Of a stretch of 7,056 bases of DNA, positions 1-5,938 are shown piece by piece. The position numbers and the translations under genes were made by a program. The stretch is taken from the NCBI GenBank assembly GCA_052148775.1, contig JBKQHM010000802.1, positions 1 to 7,056 of the forward strand, in the 5' to 3' direction. How positions within the stretch are numbered: the stretch's first letter is position 1; each line of letters opens with the position of its first letter. The notes beneath the pieces were generated by a model, which saw only the letters and a list, made by a program, of their open reading frames with translations, searched no databases and was not told the DNA's origin. This DNA comes from CAVZRC01 sp052148775. GTDB lineage: Bacteria > Planctomycetota > Planctomycetia > Isosphaerales > Isosphaeraceae.

Positions 1-167
1 TACGCCATTTGACCCCGGACTTCCCGGACAGCCTCTTAGAACCGAGATGGCGCGTCGCCCTAACCTGCATGGATTCAGGAGATCACCGGTCCCCATCAAT
101 AAGGAACCTGCACGCGATTCCATCTTCTCGTGGCCGAATCAACCGCGACCAAGTCTGAGCCAGCTCG

Positions 168-197
168 TTGCCGCCCGCTTCCCTGTGCCGCTATAAT
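168..197 (+). promoter_or_regulatory. Candidate sigma-70-type promoter for the operon
   Basis: A perfect TATAAT lies at 192-197, with TTGCCG at 168-173 as a plausible -35 box and an 18-base spacer. A consensus -10 box is rare by chance in DNA this GC-rich. Transcription would begin near 204, giving a leader of about 170 bases before the DUF6599 start at 375. It is the strongest promoter-like signal seen ahead of the plus-strand genes. No operator or riboswitch fold was recognised in the leader. Confidence 0.5.
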
Positions 198-335
198 GAT
201 TCTCGGCCGGGCATTTTAACGATTGTTGAGCTTCGGATCGTGTTTCTCTCCCACCCATGCTCCTCGGCCACCGGTCATTAGGTAAGCCCGCCCGGTCCAC
301 ATCGGCGACAGGGCGTCGGCCCGAGTTCGACGACG

Positions 336-363
336 GATGACCGATGACAAATGACAAATGACT
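336..363 (+). repeat. Tandem heptamer repeat before the DUF6599 gene
   Basis: Four consecutive 7-base units, GATGACC, GATGACA, AATGACA and AATGACT, share the core ATGAC. The array ends 11 bases before the start codon at 375 and abuts the likely ribosome binding site. It creates tiny open frames of the MTNDK-stop type (344-361) that are probably incidental. The same ATGAC core recurs in the array at 2252-2286, and its complement at 2095-2122. Confidence 0.75.
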
Positions 364-370
364 GAGAGGA
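364..370 (+). promoter_or_regulatory. Ribosome binding site of the DUF6599 gene
   Basis: GAGAGGA at 364-370 is purine-rich and matches the anti-Shine-Dalgarno sequence in part. It sits 4 bases before the ATG at 375, and supports that start over later in-frame ATG codons. Confidence 0.5.
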
Positions 371-374
371 CGCG

Positions 375-2102
375 ATGAGCCTGACGAGACTCTGGTCCCA
401 GTATCGCGACGAGCTATCGAGCGACCCGTTCCTCATCCTGGCGCTCTCGGCGGCCCTGGTGACGCTGGCGACGACGCCGATCGCCTTCGCGATCCTGGGT
501 CGGCTGCAATGGTTCCAGGCCCGGCGCGGGCGAGTTCTGATGCGGCCCTCGTTCGTGTCGATCATCGTTGGCATGATCCTGGTGATGGGAATCCCGGCGA
601 TCTTCGCGGCGATGGTGCTCAAGAGCCGGTCATTCGACAAGAACCGATACGAGTTCGATCCCAACAAGACGTGGTCCGTGCTGGAGCAGGGCAGGGGGTT
701 CCCGGACCTGAAGGCGGCCGACGAGGGGATCAGGCTGGAGATGGAGCGGCTGGCGACGGAGCGGAAGAACCTGGTCAATAGCGTCAAGAAGCTCGATGAG
801 TCGATGCTGGCACTCCGGAGCGTGGCCGGCACGTCCCAGGCGGTGGCGCAGCGGTTCCCCAGCGTCTTACAGTCGCTGGCCGGGGTGCGCAAGAGCGTCG
901 GCGTGGACGGCCCCCAGCAATTGCTCGATTACACCGCGCCGCCGGTCGACCTGCGCGCCATCGCCGCGAATGCGCCCCCGGTCGCCGCGCCCGCCATGGC
1001 CATGCCCGCCACCCCGACGGCAACGGCCCCCGTCGCATCGACCGCCCCCTCGTCCGGCAACGGGCTGGGCGCCGCCGAGGTCGCGGCCGAGCTGGTCGCC
1101 GTCCCCGAGCCCCAGCGCACGATCGCCGCCATGCTGCCGCTGTCGGAGTTGCCGCCGGGATGGACCGTCGGCAAGTCGGGCGAGCGCTACATCGAGACCT
1201 TCAACGCCGACAACCTCTACGAGAAGATCGACGGCCGCGCTGAGAGCTTCCTCCAGTACGGCGTCAAGGGGATGGCGTACACCTTCTATCACCCGACCGG
1301 CGACGCGTCCAACGAGATCCAGCTCTACGTCTTCGAGATGCCCGACGCACTCAAGGCGCTGGGCAAGTACGCCTCGGAGAAGCCCGACGAGGCCGAGCCC
1401 GCTGCGATCGGCGACCAGGGCTATACCTCGGCCGGCAGCACGCTGTTCTACGCCGGCAAGTATTACACCCAGATTGTCTCGACCCAGGACGACCCCAAGT
1501 TCTCCGCCTTCGCGATGGAGCTGGCCAAGCGGGTCGTCGCCCGCCAGAAGCCTGGCAGCACCCCGCCGGCGACGCCGGTGGTCGCGACTACTCCGGCGCC
1601 GGCCGGGACCGCGACGCCGCCCCCGGCCGAGACCGGGGCCAAGCCGACCCCCGCCGCGGCCAAGCCGGCCGCCGCCGAGGTCACCCCGGCCAGCCTCTTC
1701 GCGCTCCTGCCGCCCCAGAAGCGGGAGGGCGAGCCCAAGTACGTCGCCCAGGACGTCTTCGGCTATAGCTTCCTCTCCGACGTCTTCATGGCCGATTATA
1801 AGGACGGCGAGGTCTCCTGGCAGGGCTTCCTCCGGCCCTATCGCGACGCCAAGGAGGCCAAGGAGGTCTTCGAGAAATACGTCGCCGGCGTCAAAAAGGA
1901 CGGCGCCGAGGTCAAGATGATGTCGGCCGACGGGGCCGACGAGATGGTCCTCAGCAACAACATCGGCCTGGTGGACTTCGTCTTCCGCAAGGGGAACACC
2001 CTGGCCGGGGCCAACGGCGCCACCAGTCCCGCCGCCGGCGAGGCCTTTGCCCGCGCGCTGGCCAAGAGCCTGCCCGCCAACGTCCAGGGAATCGGTCAAT
2101 AG
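375..2102 (+). CDS. DUF6599-type membrane-anchored protein
   Basis: This encodes a 575-residue protein of unknown biochemical role. Two hydrophobic segments (about residues 18-42 and 59-82) should anchor it in the membrane. A charged, probably helical stretch follows (about 115-150), then an Ala/Pro/Thr linker (about 196-230). The first globular domain (about 252-390) contains LPPGW, YEKIDGRAESFLQYG and a paired YVFEM segment, which I associate with DUF6599. A second Pro/Ala linker (391-437) leads to a related domain (about 439-567) with YSFLSDVFMADY, so the protein seems to carry two diverged copies. Flexible linkers after membrane anchors suggest the domains lie outside the cytoplasm, though the topology is inferred. 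It is first in the set ahead of the DUF362 and polyferredoxin genes, which suggests a structural or partner role in an envelope redox complex. The family assignment is from memory of the pattern, and no catalytic residue is evident. Confidence 0.88.
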   Translation: MSLTRLWSQYRDELSSDPFLILALSAALVTLATTPIAFAILGRLQWFQARRGRVLMRPSFVSIIVGMILVMGIPAIFAAMVLKSRSFDKNRYEFDPNKTWSVLEQGRGFPDLKAADEGIRLEMERLATERKNLVNSVKKLDESMLALRSVAGTSQAVAQRFPSVLQSLAGVRKSVGVDGPQQLLDYTAPPVDLRAIAANAPPVAAPAMAMPATPTATAPVASTAPSSGNGLGAAEVAAELVAVPEPQRTIAAMLPLSELPPGWTVGKSGERYIETFNADNLYEKIDGRAESFLQYGVKGMAYTFYHPTGDASNEIQLYVFEMPDALKALGKYASEKPDEAEPAAIGDQGYTSAGSTLFYAGKYYTQIVSTQDDPKFSAFAMELAKRVVARQKPGSTPPATPVVATTPAPAGTATPPPAETGAKPTPAAAKPAAAEVTPASLFALLPPQKREGEPKYVAQDVFGYSFLSDVFMADYKDGEVSWQGFLRPYRDAKEAKEVFEKYVAGVKKDGAEVKMMSADGADEMVLSNNIGLVDFVFRKGNTLAGANGATSPAAGEAFARALAKSLPANVQGIGQ

Positions 2103-2122
2103 TCATTGGTCATTGGTCAGTG
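2095..2122 (+). repeat. Heptamer array over the DUF6599 stop codon
   Basis: The units GTCAATA, GTCATTG, GTCATTG and GTCAGTG run in register. The array includes the last codons and the TAG stop (2100-2102) of the DUF6599 gene, so the repeat has been built into the coding end. It is the reverse complement type of the arrays at 336-363 and 2252-2286. Confidence 0.75.
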
Positions 2123-2294
2123 GCGGCTCTGCCCGAACGTCGGACGAGTGTGGACAGCCAAAGAGACAATATCCAGGGGAGGACAGAATCTCGGTGCACG
2201 AAAGCCTCGTAATGGCCACTCACTCAAGATCGGCGACTGACAACACATGCCCAGTGACCAATAACCAATGACCAGTGACAAAGGACCAAATCCG
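2103..2294. other. DUF6599-DUF362 intergenic segment with inverted heptamer arrays
   Basis: Positions 2102-2123 and 2251-2272 form an inverted repeat of 22 bases with two mismatches, enclosing 127 bases. The transcript could therefore fold into a long stem between the two genes. The enclosed segment shows no convincing open frame, promoter or U-tract terminator. The spacing could allow read-through, attenuation or a processing site, but the sequence does not say which. Confidence 0.5.
2252..2286 (+). repeat. Heptamer array before the DUF362 gene
   Basis: The units CAGTGAC, CAATAAC, CAATGAC, CAGTGAC and the looser AAAGGAC follow in register. The array supplies an upstream in-frame ATG at 2268 for the DUF362 gene. 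That start would add nine residues (MTSDKGPNP) encoded largely by the repeat, so I prefer the ATG at 2295. AAGGA at 2281-2285, inside the last unit, could serve that start as a ribosome binding site with a 9-base spacer. Confidence 0.75.
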
Positions 2295-3395
2295 ATGAGC
2301 GAGAAACTGACCCGGACTCAACAGAAGAACCTGGAAAAATTCGGCGGGGTGAACCCGGCCGACCAGACGTTCTCGCGTCGGCAGTTCGCCGCGCAGGTCG
2401 GCGGCTTCGGGCTGGTCGCCGGCGGCGCGGTGGCCGGGGGCATGCTGCTCCGCGACACCTGGGGCATGGAAGGGGTCAAGCCGCCGCCGCCGGTCCGGTT
2501 GAAGAACTACTCGGTCGCGCTGCCGGTCGGCCGGCCCAGCCTGGTTGTGGTCCGCTCGAGCCCCGTCCGGGCCGAGGCGTACGCCTCCAAGGACGAGGAG
2601 CTGAAGGCCCGCGAGGAACAGGCCTTCTCGATGGTCAATGCGGCGATGGACACCATGGGGGGCGTCGCCCACTTCATCCAGAAGGGGGACGTCGTCGTCA
2701 TCAAGCCGAACGTCGCCTTCGACAAGAACCCCGACCTCGCCGCTACCACCCAGCCCGACACGGTCGCCGCCGTGACGAAGCTCTGCTTCGGCGCCGGGGC
2801 GCGCAAGGTCATCGTCGCCGACAACCCGATCAACAATCCCGAGAGCTGCTTCTACAAGACCAAGGTCGGCGAGGCCGCCGTCCGCGCCGGCGCCGAGCTG
2901 ATGCTGCCGAAGGACAGCTACTTCGAGACCCTTTACGTCGGCGGCGAGACGATCACCAGCACCTGGCGGATGTTCTACCGGCCGTTCCGCGAGGCGACCA
3001 AGGTCATCGGCATCTCGCCGGTGAAGGACCACAACCTCTGCAAGGCGACCGTCACCATGAAGAACTGGTACGGCCTGCTGGGCAACCCCCGCAACCAGTT
3101 CCACCAGAACATTCACGGGATCATCTCCGACTTCGCCCTGATGATGAAGCCGACGCTCGTCATCGCCGACGGGCGTAAGCTCCTGATGCGCAACGGGCCG
3201 ACCGGCGGCAGCCTCAATGACGTCAAGCGGGGCGACACCATGGTGGTGGGCACCGACCACACGGCCGTCGATAGCTGGTGCGTCAGCAAGCTCCTGGAGC
3301 GCCGTCGCGAGGATATTATCTATCTCGACAAGGTGATCACCCGCGGCCTGGGCCAGGACTGGCGGCCCAACTGGACCCAGGAGATCACGGTATGA
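2295..3395 (+). CDS. DUF362 domain protein with Tat signal
   Basis: This is a 366-residue protein when started at 2295. That start has AAGGA 9 bases upstream, while the alternative ATG at 2268 lies within a repeat. Residues 27-31 (SRRQF) followed by a Gly/Ala/Val-rich hydrophobic stretch (about 32-52) form a twin-arginine signal, so the protein should be folded, perhaps with a cofactor, before export. Family features include VVIKPNV (134-140), QPDTV (153-157), VIVADNP (172-178), SPVKDH (241-246), TMKNWYGLLG (254-263), the His-rich HQNIHG (270-275), and GTDHTAVDS (319-327) near the C terminus. The four cysteines (164, 185, 249, 329) do not form a ferredoxin motif, so Fe-S electrons would have to come from a partner. 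The split polyferredoxin gene downstream is the obvious candidate. The reaction is unknown for this family member, and the redox role is inferred from the neighbours. Confidence 0.92.
   Translation: MSEKLTRTQQKNLEKFGGVNPADQTFSRRQFAAQVGGFGLVAGGAVAGGMLLRDTWGMEGVKPPPPVRLKNYSVALPVGRPSLVVVRSSPVRAEAYASKDEELKAREEQAFSMVNAAMDTMGGVAHFIQKGDVVVIKPNVAFDKNPDLAATTQPDTVAAVTKLCFGAGARKVIVADNPINNPESCFYKTKVGEAAVRAGAELMLPKDSYFETLYVGGETITSTWRMFYRPFREATKVIGISPVKDHNLCKATVTMKNWYGLLGNPRNQFHQNIHGIISDFALMMKPTLVIADGRKLLMRNGPTGGSLNDVKRGDTMVVGTDHTAVDSWCVSKLLERRREDIIYLDKVITRGLGQDWRPNWTQEITV
3379..3383 (+). promoter_or_regulatory. Ribosome binding site of the Uma2 gene
   Basis: AGGAG lies 8 bases before the ATG at 3392, inside the last codons of the DUF362 gene. 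It decides the Uma2 start: the same frame is open further upstream, to an ATG at 3278, but the 38 extra residues would lie deep within the DUF362 gene and do not resemble the family. Confidence 0.7.
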
Positions 3396-4021
3396 GCCAG
3401 TCAGTACGCGATCGAGCCTCGCGAGGCACCCGTCGGCATCAGGCCACGATTCCGCTGGTGATGCCGGCGGGCGTGCGCGTCTCCGAGCGCGGCTTCTGGC
3501 GGATCTGCCGGGCCAATCCCGATCTGCGGCTGGAACGTAACGCGAACGGAGAGCTGATCGTCATGCCGCCCGCCGGGATGGACAGCAGTCGGCGGAACAT
3601 GAGCATCGGAGCGCAACTCTGGTACTGGAACCAGCGATCGGGACTCGGAATCGCTTTCGACTCCTCGGCGGGCTTTACACTCCCCAACACGGCGATTCGC
3701 GGCCCCGACGCTTCCTGGATGACTCGAGAGCGTTGGGACGCCCTACCCCAGCGAGAGCGGGAGAGGTTCTCCCATATCTGCCCGGACTTTGTCGTCGAGT
3801 TGCGGTCGAAAACCGACGAAATGAACACGCTTCGGAAAAAGATGGAGGAATACATCGGCCAGGGGGTCAGGCTTGGCTGGCTCATCGATCCCAAAGGGGG
3901 CACCGTCGAGATCTATCGCCCCGGCCGGCCGGTCGAGACCCTCGAGAGGCCGGTTACGCTCTCCGGCGAGGATGTCCTGCCGGGATTCGTGCTGGAATTG
4001 AGGGGGATCCTGTTCGATTGA
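3392..4021 (+). CDS. Uma2 family endonuclease (restriction-like fold)
   Basis: This 209-residue protein matches the Uma2/DUF820 family, which has a PD-(D/E)XK-type nuclease fold and is greatly expanded in planctomycetes and cyanobacteria. Visible family features are SERGFWRICRANPDLRLE (31-48), NGELIVMPP (52-60), GPDASWM (104-110) with the first conserved Asp, PDFVVELRS (131-139) with D132 and E136 as likely catalytic acids, and KMEEYIGQGVRLGWLIDP (150-167). Length is typical and the core looks intact. Its ATG overlaps the DUF362 stop as ATGA, so translation is probably coupled. It has no evident link to redox chemistry, and its codons (more CGA, GGA, ATT and similar) look less biased than those of its neighbours, which suggests later arrival. 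Whether it cuts DNA in the cell is not known for most members. Confidence 0.92.
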   Translation: MSQSVRDRASRGTRRHQATIPLVMPAGVRVSERGFWRICRANPDLRLERNANGELIVMPPAGMDSSRRNMSIGAQLWYWNQRSGLGIAFDSSAGFTLPNTAIRGPDASWMTRERWDALPQRERERFSHICPDFVVELRSKTDEMNTLRKKMEEYIGQGVRLGWLIDPKGGTVEIYRPGRPVETLERPVTLSGEDVLPGFVLELRGILFD

Positions 4022-4108
4022 CTCCCGCCGATCGCAGACACGCTTTATATCAGTACGCTTGATTACATGAACAGCTTGCCGACGAGCCGAAATCCGATGC
4101 CCCCCGCC

Positions 4109-4114
4109 GGAGGG
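4109..4114 (+). promoter_or_regulatory. Ribosome binding site of the polyferredoxin gene
   Basis: GGAGGG is followed by a 4-base spacer and the ATG at 4119. This is a good site for the hydrophobic N-terminal frame. No comparable site precedes the ATG at 4208 in the other frame, so the N terminus of the polyferredoxin should be read from 4119. Confidence 0.6.
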
Positions 4115-4118
4115 ACCG

Positions 4119-4352
4119 ATGGTTAAGATCCGACGCGCCTATGAAGTCCTGTTCCTGGGCCTCTTCCTGTTCTTCCTGGTCATCACCGACCTGCGCTACC
4201 TCAAGGGGTGGCCGGTGTCGCTGTTCCTGGAAGCCACGCCGCTGGTGGCCGTCGCCACGGCGCTGACGACCCACACGATCTACCGCAACCTGGTCTGGGG
4301 CCTGGTGATCATCGCCGTGACCATGATGCTGGGCCGGGTCTGGTGCAACTGA
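4119..4352 (+). CDS. NapH-like polyferredoxin, N-terminal fragment before frameshift
   Basis: This frame reads 77 residues and stops at TGA 4350-4352. It holds hydrophobic segments at about residues 8-24, 33-50 and 58-72 and ends in GRVWCN. In NapH/YccM-type membrane ferredoxins a very similar Gly-Arg-aromatic-Cys stretch opens the first CxxxCP motif and runs straight on into the rest of the protein. Here the next expected residues (MCPFGILHHF) are in the next frame. One extra G after 4351 would restore CNWMCPFG and fuse both frames into a protein of about 560 residues. I therefore read this as the front part of one gene rather than a separate small protein. Either the gene carries a one-base deletion or the base is missing from the read. 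A separate short membrane peptide remains possible but less likely. Confidence 0.65.
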   Translation: MVKIRRAYEVLFLGLFLFFLVITDLRYLKGWPVSLFLEATPLVAVATALTTHTIYRNLVWGLVIIAVTMMLGRVWCN

Positions 4353-4365
4353 TGTGCCCGTTCGG
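4338..4365 (+). other. Frameshift junction in first CxxxCP motif
   Basis: The stop TGA (4350-4352) and an in-phase ATG of the next frame (4352-4354) overlap in TGATG. Upstream codons give GRVWCN and downstream codons give MCPFG. The two halves of a conserved cysteine motif are both present, only out of phase. No X-XXY-YYZ slippery heptamer precedes the stop, and there is no clear Shine-Dalgarno sequence for the ATG. A missing G is the simplest explanation, and coupled reinitiation is the alternative. Confidence 0.7.
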
Positions 4366-5800
4366 CATCCTGCACCACTTCTTCGGCTGGATCGGCAACC
4401 GACGCAACACCAAGCAGATGATCGAGGTCAACCGCTATCGCAAGATCTACGCGCTGAAGTACTACATCCTGGCGGCGATGATCGCGATGTCGGCCCTCTG
4501 GATCATCCCGACGACCCTCTCCGCGCCGGGGCAGATCTGGCAGGCGTACAACGGATCCGAGCTGCGGCAGACCGGGCCGTCTCGGGTCTTCGCGGCCGTC
4601 GGGACGGGCATCGCCCGCGCCGCCGAGGAGCACAAGCGGGGCAATAGCTCGCTCCAGATCGGCCTGCTCGATCCGATCGCGCTGACGGTCCGCTCGATGA
4701 CCACGAGCGTCCTGCCGTCGGTGCACAACGCGACCGAGAGCATCTACACCGAGCCCCGCGAATACTGGCAGGCCTGGGTGGTCGGGCTGATCTTCATCGG
4801 CTTCCTGGTCGCCAACTGGTGGATCCCCCGGTTCTTCTGCCGTGCGATCTGCCCGCTGGGGGCGTTGCTGGGGATCTTCAGCCGGTTCGCACTCTGGCGG
4901 ATCGACCGCGACCCCGTCCGTTGCACCGACTGCGACCTGTGCCTCAAGAGCTGCGAGGGCGCCTCCGACCCGCACACCGACCTGCGCAAGAGCGAGTGCT
5001 TCGTCTGCCTCAACTGCATCGAGGACTGCCCGCACGACGCGCTCACGTTCCGGTTCCTGCCCCGCAAGGCCAGCGAAGTGACCAATCCGGCGGTCGGCCG
5101 TCGCGAGCTGGTCCTGGCGAGCGTCTTCGGCCTGCTGTTCTTCCCGATGGCGCGGCTCTCGGGCGGGGTGCGCAAGAACTTCAGCCGGGCCGTGATCCGC
5201 CCCCCGGGCTCGGTCGCCGAGGACGAGTTCCTCCGCAGATGCATCAAGTGCGACCAGTGCATCCGCGTCTGCCCGACCAACGTCCTGCAGCCGGCGCTCT
5301 TCGAGGCCGGCCTGGAGGGCCTCTGGACCCCGATCATGATCTCGAAGATGGGCTGGTGCGAGCTGAACTGCACCCTGTGCAGCCAGGTCTGCCCCACCGG
5401 CGCCATCCGGGAGATCTCGATCGTGGAGAAGCTCGGCATCGGGCCGTTCGAGGCCAAGGGGCCGATCAAGACCGGCACGGCGTTCTACAACCGCGGCCGA
5501 TGCCTCCCCTGGTCGATGGACACGAGCTGCGTGGTCTGCGAGGAGGTCTGCCCGGTCAGCCCGAAAGCCATCTTCACCCGCAACGTCGAGGCCACCGACC
5601 GATGGGGGGCGACCATCGAGCTCAAGCAGCCGTACATCGACCCGGTCAAGTGCATCGGCTGCGGCATCTGCGAGCACGAGTGCCCCGTCAAGGACGACCC
5701 GGCCGTGTACGTCACCGCCATCGGCGAGACGCGCAGCAAGGACCGGTCGCTCCTCCTCTCGCTCGTCGAGGGCCAGGGGCAGGAGCTCGTGTCGGTCTGA
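4352..5800 (+). CDS. NapH/NapG-like membrane polyferredoxin, main fragment
   Basis: The 482 residues counted from the ATG at 4352 begin with MCPFG, the second half of the broken CxxxCP motif. Membrane segments lie at about 35-52 and 139-158. FFCRAICPLGA (161-171) is the second CxxxCP motif. Then come two ferredoxin motifs (C191-C194-C197-C201 and C216-C219-C222-C226P), a hydrophobic stretch after R250-R251, and a NapG/MauM-like region starting IRPPGSVAEDEF. This last region carries four more motifs: C297-C300-C303-C307P, C336-C340-C343-C347P, C393-C396-C400P with C384 nearby, and C434-C437-C440-C444P. That makes about six 4Fe-4S clusters for membrane electron transfer. Reading frame, cysteines and codon bias all look intact, so any break is recent or artefactual. 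The frame is open upstream to 4208, but the added residues are an out-of-phase reading of the hydrophobic N terminus. The electron donor and acceptor are unknown. Confidence 0.85.
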   Translation: MCPFGILHHFFGWIGNRRNTKQMIEVNRYRKIYALKYYILAAMIAMSALWIIPTTLSAPGQIWQAYNGSELRQTGPSRVFAAVGTGIARAAEEHKRGNSSLQIGLLDPIALTVRSMTTSVLPSVHNATESIYTEPREYWQAWVVGLIFIGFLVANWWIPRFFCRAICPLGALLGIFSRFALWRIDRDPVRCTDCDLCLKSCEGASDPHTDLRKSECFVCLNCIEDCPHDALTFRFLPRKASEVTNPAVGRRELVLASVFGLLFFPMARLSGGVRKNFSRAVIRPPGSVAEDEFLRRCIKCDQCIRVCPTNVLQPALFEAGLEGLWTPIMISKMGWCELNCTLCSQVCPTGAIREISIVEKLGIGPFEAKGPIKTGTAFYNRGRCLPWSMDTSCVVCEEVCPVSPKAIFTRNVEATDRWGATIELKQPYIDPVKCIGCGICEHECPVKDDPAVYVTAIGETRSKDRSLLLSLVEGQGQELVSV

Positions 5801-5825
5801 GAAGTCGGCTCGGAAGTCTCATCGG

Positions 5826-5913
5826 CCGTCTCGTAGGGTGCTCTTTGAGCACCGAATCCGGCAAAGCGATCCGGATCGGTGCTCAAAGAGCACACAAAGA
5901 CCTCCCGAGACGG
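5826..5913. terminator. Long imperfect hairpin between convergent genes
   Basis: The left arm 5838-5861 pairs with 5871-5893 over 23 base pairs, with one bulged A and a 9-base loop. Outside it, CCGTCTCG (5826-5833) pairs with CGAGACGG (5906-5913), adding an 8-bp outer stem across an uneven internal loop. It lies between the polyferredoxin stop and the 3' end of the opposing DUF5658 gene, as a two-way terminator would. No U-run follows on either strand, so a classical intrinsic terminator is not shown. It may stop or stabilise transcripts from either side. Confidence 0.6.
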
Positions 5914-5938
5914 GCTCTGGGCTGAGGAATTGGCCCCT

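Larger units (their letters stand above)
1..374. other. Upstream non-coding region, no recognisable gene
   Basis: No open frame here gives a protein that I recognise. A plus-strand frame stays open from the left edge to about position 196, but its translation is rich in Arg, Pro and Ser with no motif or membrane segment, so I do not call it the end of a gene. The minus-strand frames that overlap this region continue antisense into the DUF6599 gene and look like shadows. What the region does hold is a promoter-like pair of boxes, a leader of about 170 bases, and a tandem heptamer repeat just before the first start codon. Confidence 0.6.

Noticed and set aside
796..1920. Long plus-strand frame inside the DUF6599 gene
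   Set aside because: The translation is almost only Arg, Pro, Ser and Ala, as expected from an out-of-phase reading of GC-rich coding DNA.
867..2099. Long minus-strand open frame antisense to the DUF6599 gene
   Set aside because: Its product is Gly/Arg/Leu-rich low complexity with no motif. The opposite strand gives membrane segments and family motifs, and strong GC bias at third positions produces such open antisense frames.
2124..2250. Small gene or non-coding RNA in the loop between heptamer arrays
   Set aside because: No open frame with a ribosome binding site, no promoter-like pair of boxes and no compact fold beyond the flanking inverted repeat was seen.
4018..4051. Possible promoter before the polyferredoxin gene (TTGACT and TATATC)
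   Set aside because: The boxes are 22 bases apart, too far for a normal sigma-70 promoter, and TTGACT overlaps the Uma2 stop codon. No other spacing gave a better match.
4208..4351. Alternative start of the polyferredoxin main frame at 4208
   Set aside because: The added residues are a Gly/His/Pro-rich out-of-phase reading. The other frame over these bases encodes the hydrophobic N terminus and has a better ribosome binding site at 4109-4114.
4338..4356. Programmed -1 ribosomal frameshift at the polyferredoxin break
   Set aside because: No slippery heptamer of the X-XXY-YYZ form lies before the stop, and no obvious downstream stem-loop was seen. A lost base explains the site more simply.
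4280..5677. Long minus-strand open frame antisense to the polyferredoxin gene
   Set aside because: The product is Asp/Arg/Ala-rich with no domain, while the plus strand has six ferredoxin motifs over the same bases.
5819..5925. Extension of a plus-strand frame past the polyferredoxin stop through the hairpin
   Set aside because: It is the tail of an out-of-phase frame within the polyferredoxin gene, and its product is Arg/Pro-rich without any motif.
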